This document shows positions 36,067 through 43,422 of a stretch of 64,000 nucleotides of DNA, piece by piece (positions within the stretch are counted from its first letter, which is position 1; every line of letters starts with the position of its first letter). Below the pieces are notes generated by a model, which was given only the letters and a program-made list of their open reading frames with translations, was not told where the DNA came from and did not search any database. The translations under genes were made by a program, and so were the position numbers. The stretch is from assembly GCA_937949545.1 (NCBI GenBank), contig CALEDR010000022.1, positions 1 through 64,000 of the forward strand, read 5' to 3'. The DNA is from an uncultured Phycisphaerae bacterium. Lineage in GTDB: Bacteria; Planctomycetota; Phycisphaerae; Sedimentisphaerales; Anaerohalosphaeraceae.

Positions 36067-37268
36067 TTATGCTGATTCAACTTCAATCCGGCGTAAAACA
36101 GCATATTCCGGCAGGGAATCCGGCAGGTCCAAACAATCCCCGTTTTTGGCCGTCTCCGACACCGTCCCGTCCGTATGTTTCAGCGGCTGAGGCATTCCGG
36201 ACAGTGGACAGCCGTCCGCCGGGAGAAAGCACCTCGAGCGTTCCGCCCGCGTTGATTGTATTTCGAACCAGAATTGTACACCACTCCGGTCCGGACTCTA
36301 TCACATTAGCTGCAAAACGACTGGTTCCCGCTGAAACACTTCTTTCCCAGGAATAATCCTCCGGGAGAAATGAGCCCTTGATAAAGCCGGCTGTATAACC
36401 CCGATTGGGCACACGATGGAGCCAATTGAGGACCTGCTCTTTTGTGAAGGATTTTCCGTCCAGCAGCTGACGATAAACCGAGACGACGGCCGCAATATAA
36501 TAAATGGATTTCATCCGTCCTTCAATTTTAAAAGAGGAAATCCCCAGCTCTCTCAATTGGGGCAAGTACTCGAACAAAGCAAGGTCTTTGGAATTGAACA
36601 AATAAAGACCTCGATTGTCTTCAAAAACCGGCATATACGTTCCCGGCCTTTTTTCTTCCACCAGGAAATACTTATATCGGCATGGATGCTTGCATTCCCC
36701 CCTATTGGCGCGGAAACCAGTCATATAATCACTGACGGCGCAACGGCCGGAATACGAAAAACAAACGGCCCCATGGATGAAAACTTCCGTTTCCAACCGC
36801 CCTTTTAGGTTTTTTTGAATTTCTGTAATTTGTTCCAGAGACAATTCTCGAGCCAGAATGACCCGGTCAGCCCCCAATTCTTCATAGGCCAGAGCGGTCT
36901 GCCAGCTGAGTGTATTAGCCTGAGTACTGATATGAATCGGGGCTTTGAACCCCTTTTTTCGCAGAACGGTCAACACACCGATATCGGAAACAATAATCCC
37001 GTCAATCCCCATATCCTGAAGGGCAAAAGCATCGGAAATCAATCGACCATATTCATCTGAAAAGGGGAAAATATTTAGGGCAGCGTATCCTTGTTTTGTC
37101 CTTTTTATGAAGATATAATAGACCTTTTTGTGCATCTTCAAGCGTAAAATTCCCTGCAAAATTTCCCAAAGAATCAAATTCCAATCCAAAATAGACAGAA
37201 TCTGCCCCGCAGGCGACAGTCCATTTTAACTTTTCAAGATTTCCTGCAGAGGCCAGCAACTCCGTCAT
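36067..37268 (-). pseudogene. U32 family peptidase / hydroxylase-like gene with two frameshifts
   Basis: The N-terminus MTELLASAGNLEKLKWTVA from 37268 and AGNFTLEDAQKGLLYLHKK are typical U32, but after KKDK the sense moves by one base at AAAACAAGG (near 37100) into QGYAALNIFPFSDEYG. The main frame holds the iron-sulfur cysteine motif AVCFSYSGRC, NRGECKHPCR. After GGTLEVLSPGG (near 36217) it moves again by one base into LSGMPQPLKHTDG and LPEYAVLRR, the expected U32 end, stopping at 36067. Both shifts equal one extra base; without them the protein would be about 399 residues. Relatives include collagenase-like, tRNA/rRNA hydroxylation and ubiquinone (UbiU/V) factors. Whether this is decay or sequence error is open. 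Confidence 0.75.
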
Positions 37269-37388
37269 CTTTGACGAACCTTAACAACAATCTGTAGTAT
37301 TTTCATTATCAGATGTACCTACTACAGCGATATTTTTACTCGTTTTTATAAAAAAATTAAGAAATTAAAAAAATTTTCCGAAAAGAAG

Positions 37389-37421
37389 TTGACCGAATAG
37401 TCAGACCTGACTATATGGTCA
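37389..37421 (+). promoter_or_regulatory. Promoter with embedded palindromic operator, upstream of tetR
   Basis: A palindrome centred at 37405.5 has outer arms TGACC (37390-37394) and GGTCA (37417-37421) and inner arms ATAGTCA (37397-37403) and TGACTAT (37408-37414). The same bases contain TTGACC (37389-37394), a 17-base spacer and TATATG (37412-37417). A dimeric repressor bound there would block polymerase, which suits autorepression by the adjacent TetR protein. Confidence 0.6.
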
Positions 37422-37429
37422 TTCATAAT

Positions 37430-38077
37430 ATGATTGATGCAGAAAAAGGCAATATAACGCGTGCTGATAAAAGAGCCGACAGGACCAGACGAAAACTTCT
37501 GTCGGCCGCCCTGGAAGTTTTCACAGAATATGGACTCGACGCAACCACAATTGAGGACATTACTCAAAGAGCCGATCTCGGCAAAGGCACGTTCTATCGG
37601 CATTTTCAAGATAAAGAAGAAATCGCTACCTGTCTTGTCGATTTATCCCTTAATGAATTGCTCGAGCGGCTTCGAAACGTCGGCAAACTCATCAAAACCC
37701 TTCCGGAAGCGATTGAACACCTTCTGGATGCTCACTATAAGTTTTTTTTGGAAGAAAATGAAAAGTTTATTCTTTTATTTCAGGGCAGACTGCTGGTAAA
37801 ACTGGAACGTCGGATTTCCGAAAAGATGGAAGGTCCCTATGAGCGGTATCTCCATGAGCTGGAACATCTGCTCGCTCCGTTTGTCGGAGAAAAGATTGAC
37901 CCGATGAAAATCCGACGCCTGGCGTGCGCTGTGGCAGGATTCGTTTTCGGCTTCTTCTCCTTTGCTATGATTGGAATGGAGATGGAACAGGTTGAATCCA
38001 GCATTCAGCCGCTTCGGCAGAGTTTTGTAAAGAGTTTATCCTCGTTTTTAGGATATTTACCGGAAACCGGAAAATAA
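37430..38077 (+). CDS. TetR/AcrR family transcriptional regulator
   Basis: This 215-residue repressor has an N-terminal TetR helix-turn-helix (about 17-65): RRKLLSAALEVFTEYGLDAT then IEDITQRADLGKGTFYRHF. The C-terminal ligand domain is divergent and all-helical. I chose the ATG at 37430 because the earlier ATG (37415) lies inside the -10 box; the predicted transcript starts near 37424, leaving almost no leader and no Shine-Dalgarno. It ends three bases before the kamA-like gene, so it probably heads and controls that operon. Confidence 0.88.
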   Translation: MIDAEKGNITRADKRADRTRRKLLSAALEVFTEYGLDATTIEDITQRADLGKGTFYRHFQDKEEIATCLVDLSLNELLERLRNVGKLIKTLPEAIEHLLDAHYKFFLEENEKFILLFQGRLLVKLERRISEKMEGPYERYLHELEHLLAPFVGEKIDPMKIRRLACAVAGFVFGFFSFAMIGMEMEQVESSIQPLRQSFVKSLSSFLGYLPETGK

Positions 38078-38080
38078 AGA

Positions 38081-39472
38081 ATGGCAACCATAGGAAAAGG
38101 AACCCAGCTTATGCAGCCCCAAGTGACTTCTCTTGCTGCGTCACGTGAAGAAGAGCAATCTTCGGAACCTCCGAGTAGACCGAGGGCGGAAGAGCCGCCC
38201 TCCCCTGCCCCAGACTGTCCTGCCGCCTCTTCCAGAGACACACTCTGGAATGATTGGCGGTGGCAAATCCGGAACCGGATCCGTACGTTAGAGCAGCTGT
38301 CGGCGTATCTGCCGGGCCTGTCGGAGCGGGCCGACCTAAAGGCAGTCATCAGCAAGTATCCGATGGCGATTACCCCGTACTATGCCTCCCTGATTCGCGT
38401 GCCGGACTTATCGGACCCGATTTTCCGAATGAGCGTTCCGAATCCGCAGGAACTGTCGGACCCGCCCTGCCTGAGTGAGGACCCGCTGGAAGAACACGTG
38501 GACATGCCGGTCCCCGGGCTGATTCACCGGTATAAAGACCGAGCCCTTTTGATTGCCACGACAACCTGTTCGATGTACTGCCGACACTGTACGCGCAAGC
38601 GGATCGCCGGCACTCGGGAAACGGCGATTTCCCTCCGCCGTCTCCGGCAGGTGGTCGAATACCTTCAGGCCCATCCGGAAATCTGTGATGTGATTATCTC
38701 CGGAGGCGACCCGCTGACGATGGCGGACGCCGCTCTCGAATCGGTGCTCTCAGCGGTTCGTTCCGTGCCGACGGTTCAGGTCATCCGCATCGGCACCCGG
38801 GTGCCTGTCGTGCTGCCGATGCGCATCACGGATGCCCTGGTCCAGATGCTCCGCAAATACCATCCGCTGTGGATCAATACCCACTTTAATCATCCGAACG
38901 AACTGACGTCGGAATCGTCCGCGGCCTGCGGCAAACTGGCGGATGCCGGGATTCCGCTGGGCAATCAGTCTGTCCTGCTTCGCGGGGTGAACGACCGGCC
39001 TCAGGTGCTCGAAGAGCTGTATCGGGGCCTGGTGCGGATTCGGGTGCGTCCGTATTATCTGTACCAATGCGATCTGGTCCGCGGCGTAGAGCATTTCCGA
39101 ACCTCCGTACGGGCCGGCATTGAAATCATGGAATATCTGCGAGGGCGTCTGAGCGGAATCGCCATTCCCACGTTCGTCGTGGATGCTCCGCACGGGGGCG
39201 GCAAAATTCCGGTCCTTCCCAACTATGTCGTTTCGATGAGCCCGACTCACACTGTTCTGCGCAACTACGAAGGGCTTCTCATTCACTACCCCGAACCCGG
39301 TGTGGAAACCATTCCGGATGAACAGACCGAACTCCACGGAACCCCCGGCGTCTGGGAACTGGCGGCGGGCAAAGCGTCGGTCATTCAGCCGGCCAGAACC
39401 CTCCGGGGACAGCGGCGGGAAAAAATCCGGAATCGGGCGGGACTGGATGCCACCGGTTTTCTGTTCGACTAA
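38081..39472 (+). CDS. Lysine 2,3-aminomutase-like radical SAM enzyme (KamA family)
   Basis: This 463-residue PLP- and SAM-dependent enzyme should convert L-lysine to beta-lysine. WNDWRWQIRNRI opens the KamA domain. Cys163, Cys167 and Cys170 in CSMYCRHC bind the 4Fe-4S cluster, and Lys375 in VVDAPHGGGK is the PLP lysine. Asp331 (YQCDL) and Asp368 (VVDAP) match the two aspartates that hold the lysine side chain in Clostridium subterminale LAM (Asp293, Asp330). The zinc ligands of that enzyme (Cys268, Cys375, Cys377, Cys380) are absent; Arg306 replaces Cys268. About 50 acidic, Pro-rich N-terminal residues are extra. An ATG at 38111 has the better Shine-Dalgarno (AAAAGGAA) and may be the true start. 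Two ATP-grasp genes follow. Confidence 0.88.
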   Translation: MATIGKGTQLMQPQVTSLAASREEEQSSEPPSRPRAEEPPSPAPDCPAASSRDTLWNDWRWQIRNRIRTLEQLSAYLPGLSERADLKAVISKYPMAITPYYASLIRVPDLSDPIFRMSVPNPQELSDPPCLSEDPLEEHVDMPVPGLIHRYKDRALLIATTTCSMYCRHCTRKRIAGTRETAISLRRLRQVVEYLQAHPEICDVIISGGDPLTMADAALESVLSAVRSVPTVQVIRIGTRVPVVLPMRITDALVQMLRKYHPLWINTHFNHPNELTSESSAACGKLADAGIPLGNQSVLLRGVNDRPQVLEELYRGLVRIRVRPYYLYQCDLVRGVEHFRTSVRAGIEIMEYLRGRLSGIAIPTFVVDAPHGGGKIPVLPNYVVSMSPTHTVLRNYEGLLIHYPEPGVETIPDEQTELHGTPGVWELAAGKASVIQPARTLRGQRREKIRNRAGLDATGFLFD

Positions 39473-39519
39473 TGTTTTCGGAACCGTTGAGCAGCTGAGC
39501 CTCAAAAACTTAGAATCCT

Positions 39520-40542
39520 ATGAAGAAAAAAATCGGCCTGGTTTACGATTTGCGAAGAGAGTATTTATCTGCCGGCTTCACGCCGGAGGATGTGGCGGAG
39601 TTTGACTCCGACAGCACAATTGACTGCCTCCATCAGGCCATTGAGTCGCTCGGATACGAAGTCGAACGCATCGGCAACGGATGGGCGCTGTGCCGTGCCC
39701 TGACGGCCGGAAAACGATGGGATTTGGTCTTTACCATTGCCGAAGGGCTCAAAGGCAGAAGCCGAGAGGCCCAGGTGCCTGCTGTGCTGGAGTTGTACCA
39801 GATCCCGTACACGTTTTCCGATCCGCTGGTCTGTGCGGCCACCCTCGACAAAGCGGTCGCCAAAAAACTGGTGGCGTATGAGGGGCTGTCCACGCCGGCG
39901 TTTGCTGTCGTACGCCGGGCGGAAGAGGTCCCATCCGTCGCCCTTCGGTATCCTCTTTTTGCCAAACCGCTGGCCGAAGGAACCGGCAAGGGAATCGATC
40001 CCGACTCCAAAGTCGAAAGCCCGGCGCAGCTCGAGCGGGTCTGCCGAAATCTGCTGGAACAGCACAAGCAGCCCGTTCTGGTGGAGGAGTATCTGGCGGG
40101 GCGCGAATTCACCGTCGGGATTGTCGGCACGGGGTCCAAAGCCCGCGTGATCGGGACCATGGAAATCGAGGTTGCCGACAAAAACCAGCCTCCGATCTAC
40201 TCGTACCTGAACAAAGAAGAATGTGAAACGCGGATTCGGTATTTCCCGCTTCGGGAAGCGGCCCTGAAACAATCCATTGAAAGTCTGGCCCTCCGGTGTT
40301 ATCAGGTGCTCGAGTGCCGCGATGCGGGCCGGGTCGATATTCGGTGCGATGCGCAGAACCGGCCGTACTTTCTGGAAGTCAACCCGCTGGCCGGGCTGCA
40401 TCCGACCCATTCTGACCTTCCGATGATTGCTGCCCAGGAAGGCATGACGTATGAAGACCTGATCGGCGCTATTCTCCAGAGCGCTTTTGAACGAGCGCAG
40501 GAAGAACGGAATATCCATGGAAGACGTCCTTGTATTATATAA
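39520..40542 (+). CDS. ATP-grasp ligase of the D-Ala-D-Ala ligase type (first of two)
   Basis: This 340-residue ATP-dependent carboxylate-amine ligase has the Ddl fold but is not Ddl, since a canonical ddl is present at 32.8 kb. The Ddl LHGxxGEDG loop is replaced by TIAEGLKGRSREAQVP. ATP-binding KPLAEGTGKGI, VEEYLAGREFTVGIVG and magnesium-binding FLEVNPLAGLHPTHSDLP are intact. It begins 47 bases after the kamA-like gene and overlaps the second ligase by 26 bases. It probably activates one amino acid (lysine, beta-lysine or another) for amide formation; substrates are unknown. Confidence 0.82.
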   Translation: MKKKIGLVYDLRREYLSAGFTPEDVAEFDSDSTIDCLHQAIESLGYEVERIGNGWALCRALTAGKRWDLVFTIAEGLKGRSREAQVPAVLELYQIPYTFSDPLVCAATLDKAVAKKLVAYEGLSTPAFAVVRRAEEVPSVALRYPLFAKPLAEGTGKGIDPDSKVESPAQLERVCRNLLEQHKQPVLVEEYLAGREFTVGIVGTGSKARVIGTMEIEVADKNQPPIYSYLNKEECETRIRYFPLREAALKQSIESLALRCYQVLECRDAGRVDIRCDAQNRPYFLEVNPLAGLHPTHSDLPMIAAQEGMTYEDLIGAILQSAFERAQEERNIHGRRPCII

Positions 40543-41554
40543 CCAGATTGACCCGGCCGACCCGGATTTTCGGGAAAGCCGCGGAGGCGTGCTGGACCAG
40601 GTCAAAGCGGTCCTGGAGGCCCTCGATAAACTCGGGATTGAATCCGAAGCGCTGGCTGTGGAAAGCCTCCAGCATCTGGTTTTCCTGCTGAAACGGCGGA
40701 AAGAGAAACTGATTTTCAACCTGATTGAAGAGTTTCCCGGCTCTGCGCGGGATGCCTGCGCCGTTCCGGCCCTGTGTGAGGCCTTTGGAGCCGGCTGCAC
40801 CGGCAGCGGCACGGAAGCCCTGTTTCTGGCTCAGGACAAATCGCGGACGCGGGCCATCCTGACAGCCGCCGGTCTTCCCTGTCCGGCGGGCCTGACGATA
40901 GAGCCGGGACGTCCGCTGCCTATGGAAAAACTCAAAAAAGGCACCTATATCATCAAGCCCGCCTGTTCCGATGCCAGCGAAGGCATCTATCCGGATTCGG
41001 TCGTGACGATTCCGTCCCCGCAGGCCGTCGAAAAAGTCCAAGCCATTCACCAGCGGTTTCATCAGGCCGCTATTGTGGAGCAGTTTATTCCTTCTCGGGA
41101 GCTGAATGTTTCGCTGCTTGAAACCGCCGGCAAAATCCGGGTTCTGCCTCTGGCGGAAATCGATTTTTCCGCCTTTCCGCCGGACAAGCCCCGCATCGTG
41201 GATTACCAGGCCAAATGGTTGAAAGAATCCTTTGCCTATCAGCACACCCCCCGCATCATTCCGGCGCCCCTCGAGGAGCCGCTGGCCGACAAAATCCGCC
41301 GTCTGGCCACCCAGGCCTGGCTGGCCCTGGACTGCCGGGGTTATGCCCGAGTGGATTTTCGGCTGGATGAAAAAAATCATCCGTACATTCTGGAAATCAA
41401 TCCCAATCCGGACATTTCCCCGGATGCGGGGTTTGCAGCCGCCCTGAAAGCCGCCCATATCCCCTATGAACGCTTCGTGTGGCTGATGCTTCAAGATGCC
41501 CTGGCGATTCGTGCCCGGAACACGTTAACCAGTCAAAACGGGAACACTTTATGA
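40517..41554 (+). CDS. ATP-grasp ligase of the D-Ala-D-Ala ligase type (second of two)
   Basis: This 345-residue protein is a distant paralogue of the gene before it. NLIEEFPGSARDACAVP sits at the first substrate loop, IIKPACSDASEGI at the ATP lid, VEQFIPSRELNVSLL mid-domain, and ILEINPNPDISPDAGFA at the magnesium site. The ATG at 40517 (MEDVLVLYNQIDP) is preferred over an upstream ATG. Its stop overlaps the GNAT start by four bases (ATGA). Two non-identical ligases in series fit stepwise building of a short peptide or modified amino acid. Confidence 0.82.
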   Translation: MEDVLVLYNQIDPADPDFRESRGGVLDQVKAVLEALDKLGIESEALAVESLQHLVFLLKRRKEKLIFNLIEEFPGSARDACAVPALCEAFGAGCTGSGTEALFLAQDKSRTRAILTAAGLPCPAGLTIEPGRPLPMEKLKKGTYIIKPACSDASEGIYPDSVVTIPSPQAVEKVQAIHQRFHQAAIVEQFIPSRELNVSLLETAGKIRVLPLAEIDFSAFPPDKPRIVDYQAKWLKESFAYQHTPRIIPAPLEEPLADKIRRLATQAWLALDCRGYARVDFRLDEKNHPYILEINPNPDISPDAGFAAALKAAHIPYERFVWLMLQDALAIRARNTLTSQNGNTL

Positions 41555-42039
41555 CAGACCCTGCTTTCGTAATCCGGCCGGCCCGCCCTTCGGATGAATC
41601 CTCTGTGCTGGGATTCGTCGAACGGACAGGTTTCTTCCGAATCGGAGAGCTGGCCGTCGCCCGGGAAGTCTTTTGTGAAGCCGTCAGCGGAAAGCCGGAA
41701 TGCACTTATCAATCCTATGTGGCAGAGCTGGAAAACAGGGTCGTCGGCTGGGTTTGCTTCGGACCGACTCCCTGCACCGTCGGCACCTTCGATATGTACT
41801 GGATCGCCGTGGACCCTCTCTTTCAGCGAAGAAGAATCGGCAGAAAGCTGAGCGAATTTGCCGAGGAAAAAATCCGCGGGCAAGACGGCCGCCTGATTAT
41901 CGTCGAAACCTCCGGAACCCCGCGCTACGATGCTACCCGGGCCTTTTATGAGCAAAACGGCTATCTGCTGGCGGCGGAAGTCCCGGACTTTTACGCCCCC
42001 GGCGATTCCAAATGCATTTATCTGAAACCCCTTGTTTGA
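41551..42039 (+). CDS. GNAT family N-acetyltransferase
   Basis: This 162-residue acetyltransferase shows the GNAT core: VIRPARPSDESSV at the N-terminus, MYWIAVDPLFQRRRIGRKL (acetyl-CoA pyrophosphate loop) and ATRAFYEQNGYLLAAEV at the C-terminus. It is shorter than the beta-lysine acetyltransferase AblB and need not be the same enzyme. As last gene of the kamA-like operon, and translationally coupled to the second ligase, it probably acetylates the operon's product or intermediate. Confidence 0.86.
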   Translation: MTDPAFVIRPARPSDESSVLGFVERTGFFRIGELAVAREVFCEAVSGKPECTYQSYVAELENRVVGWVCFGPTPCTVGTFDMYWIAVDPLFQRRRIGRKLSEFAEEKIRGQDGRLIIVETSGTPRYDATRAFYEQNGYLLAAEVPDFYAPGDSKCIYLKPLV

Positions 42040-42045
42040 GCCCGC

Positions 42046-42627
42046 TTAAACCAGATCGCAGGCATCCGGCGGCATCCAGTGTGCATCCCGCCCTTCCCAT
42101 TTGACGTTGCAGCCGATGGGATTGGTCAGCGGCTTTCGGACCGGCTGGCCCGCCAGCACATCCTCCATCGCATTCTCCAGGTCATTGACCGTGCTCCTGC
42201 TCGGGTCGCGGGGATTATCCAGTTCGCGGCCCGTATAAACCAGTTTTCGGTTTCGGTCAAACACATAAAAATGCGGGGTCCGCAGGGCCCCGTATTTTCG
42301 CGCCACATCCTGGGAACGGTCGTATAAATACGGCCAGGGAAATTTCTTTTCCTGCATCCGCCGAACCATATGCTCGAAGGAATCCTCCGGATACGTATTG
42401 GGGCTGTTGGAATTGATGGCGACAAACTTTGCTCCTCTGGGCAAAAACTTTTCCGCTGTGCGGCGGGTTACTTCTTCAGAACCGAGCACATACGGGCAAT
42501 GGTTGCAGGTAAAGAAGATCACCAAAACCGGAGCGGAATCAAAATCATGCAGTGTATATGTTTTGCCGTCCGTTGCCGGCAGCGTAAAATCCGGAGCGGA
42601 CTCGCCTATTTTTAATGTAAAAGCCAT
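42046..42627 (-). CDS. Thioredoxin-like redoxin (AhpC/TSA-type)
   Basis: This 193-residue cytosolic protein opens [18 protein letters not shown] and carries [10 protein letters not shown], a CxxC active site with an added aromatic pair that is typical of the thioredoxin-like family often called thioredoxin family protein, found in many environmental bacteria. [18 protein letters not shown] contains the cis-Pro. The start at 42627 has GGAAAGGAG nine bases upstream. It converges on the GNAT gene six bases away. Confidence 0.85.
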   Translation of the reverse strand: MAFTLKIGESAPDFTLPATDGKTYTLHDFDSAPVLVIFFTCNHCPYVLGSEEVTRRTAEKFLPRGAKFVAINSNSPNTYPEDSFEHMVRRMQEKKFPWPYLYDRSQDVARKYGALRTPHFYVFDRNRKLVYTGRELDNPRDPSRSTVNDLENAMEDVLAGQPVRKPLTNPIGCNVKWEGRDAHWMPPDACDLV

Positions 42628-42743
42628 ATTTTTAATCTCCTTTCCGAACAAATTCGTCTCTTGAATACTACAAATGAAAGAACCGCCGGGTTCTGCCCAA
42701 ACAGACCGCGGGCATCAGATATTTTTCGGAAGGGAAAAGACCG

Positions 42744-43142
42744 GTGGACTGGAAAACCTATTTTGAGAGCACCGAAGGGGTCGGCATTCTCGCTACGGCG
42801 GATAAATCCGGAAATGTCAATGCGGCCGTTTTTGCCCGTCCTCACGTCCAGCCGGACGGACGAATTGCATTCATTATGCAGCCGCAGTTAAGCTATGCCA
42901 ATATTCAAATCAATCCGAAAGCCATGTATCTGTTTCTCGAAAAAGGAGAGGGCTACAAAGGCCATCGGCTGTATTTGGTCAAAGAGCGGGAAGAAGGCGA
43001 CCCGGCCGTCATTCAATCGATGCGGCGCTGCCGTCAGAAAAACCGATCGCTAACCCAGGAGCGGGCCCGACTGGTCTTTTTCCGTATTGACCATACTCGA
43101 CCTTTAATTGGGAATACAGCCGCTTTTGAAGAGTATCTTTGA
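42744..43142 (+). CDS. Pyridoxamine 5'-phosphate oxidase-related flavin-binding protein
   Basis: This 132-residue protein is of the PPOX split-barrel type. MDWKTYFESTEGVGILAT and GNVNAAVFARPHV form the flavin-binding start, and YLFLEKGEGYKGHRLYL the middle. It starts with GTG. The family includes PNPOx-like and F420/FMN-binding reductases; the substrate is unknown. The following 280 bases to 43422 hold no gene but a G/C-rich hairpin without T-run (43195-43219). Confidence 0.75.
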   Translation: MDWKTYFESTEGVGILATADKSGNVNAAVFARPHVQPDGRIAFIMQPQLSYANIQINPKAMYLFLEKGEGYKGHRLYLVKEREEGDPAVIQSMRRCRQKNRSLTQERARLVFFRIDHTRPLIGNTAAFEEYL

Positions 43143-43307
43143 AATCTGAATCAAATAACCAATACCAGGCTTTTTCCGCAACAGCAACTTTCAACGGGGG
43201 TAATCATTCCCGACCCCCGGAACAGGAGATTGTAAAAGATTCAATTCTCCAAAAACCCTGTTTCCTCCTCGGCAAGCACGATTTGAATGGTTTTTTAAAT
43301 TGCATTT

Positions 43308-43337
43308 TTGACACATCTCCGTCAAAATAGGCAAAAT
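43308..43337 (+). promoter_or_regulatory. Putative promoter of the aspartic protease gene
   Basis: TTGACA (43308-43313) with CAAAAT (43332-43337) after 18 bases, about 85 bases before the start codon. Confidence 0.35.
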
Positions 43338-43422
43338 AAACCTTTGAACCGCTTCGAAAATCTATCAAAATTTTTTTGCGTTCTTCTTCCTGCAAACAAA
43401 AATCTTCTTTACGGAGAGAGGT

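Noticed and set aside
39520-40542. The first ATP-grasp gene as a second ddl
   Set aside because: It lacks the Ddl substrate loop LHGxxGEDG, and a complete ddl is present in the cell-wall cluster.
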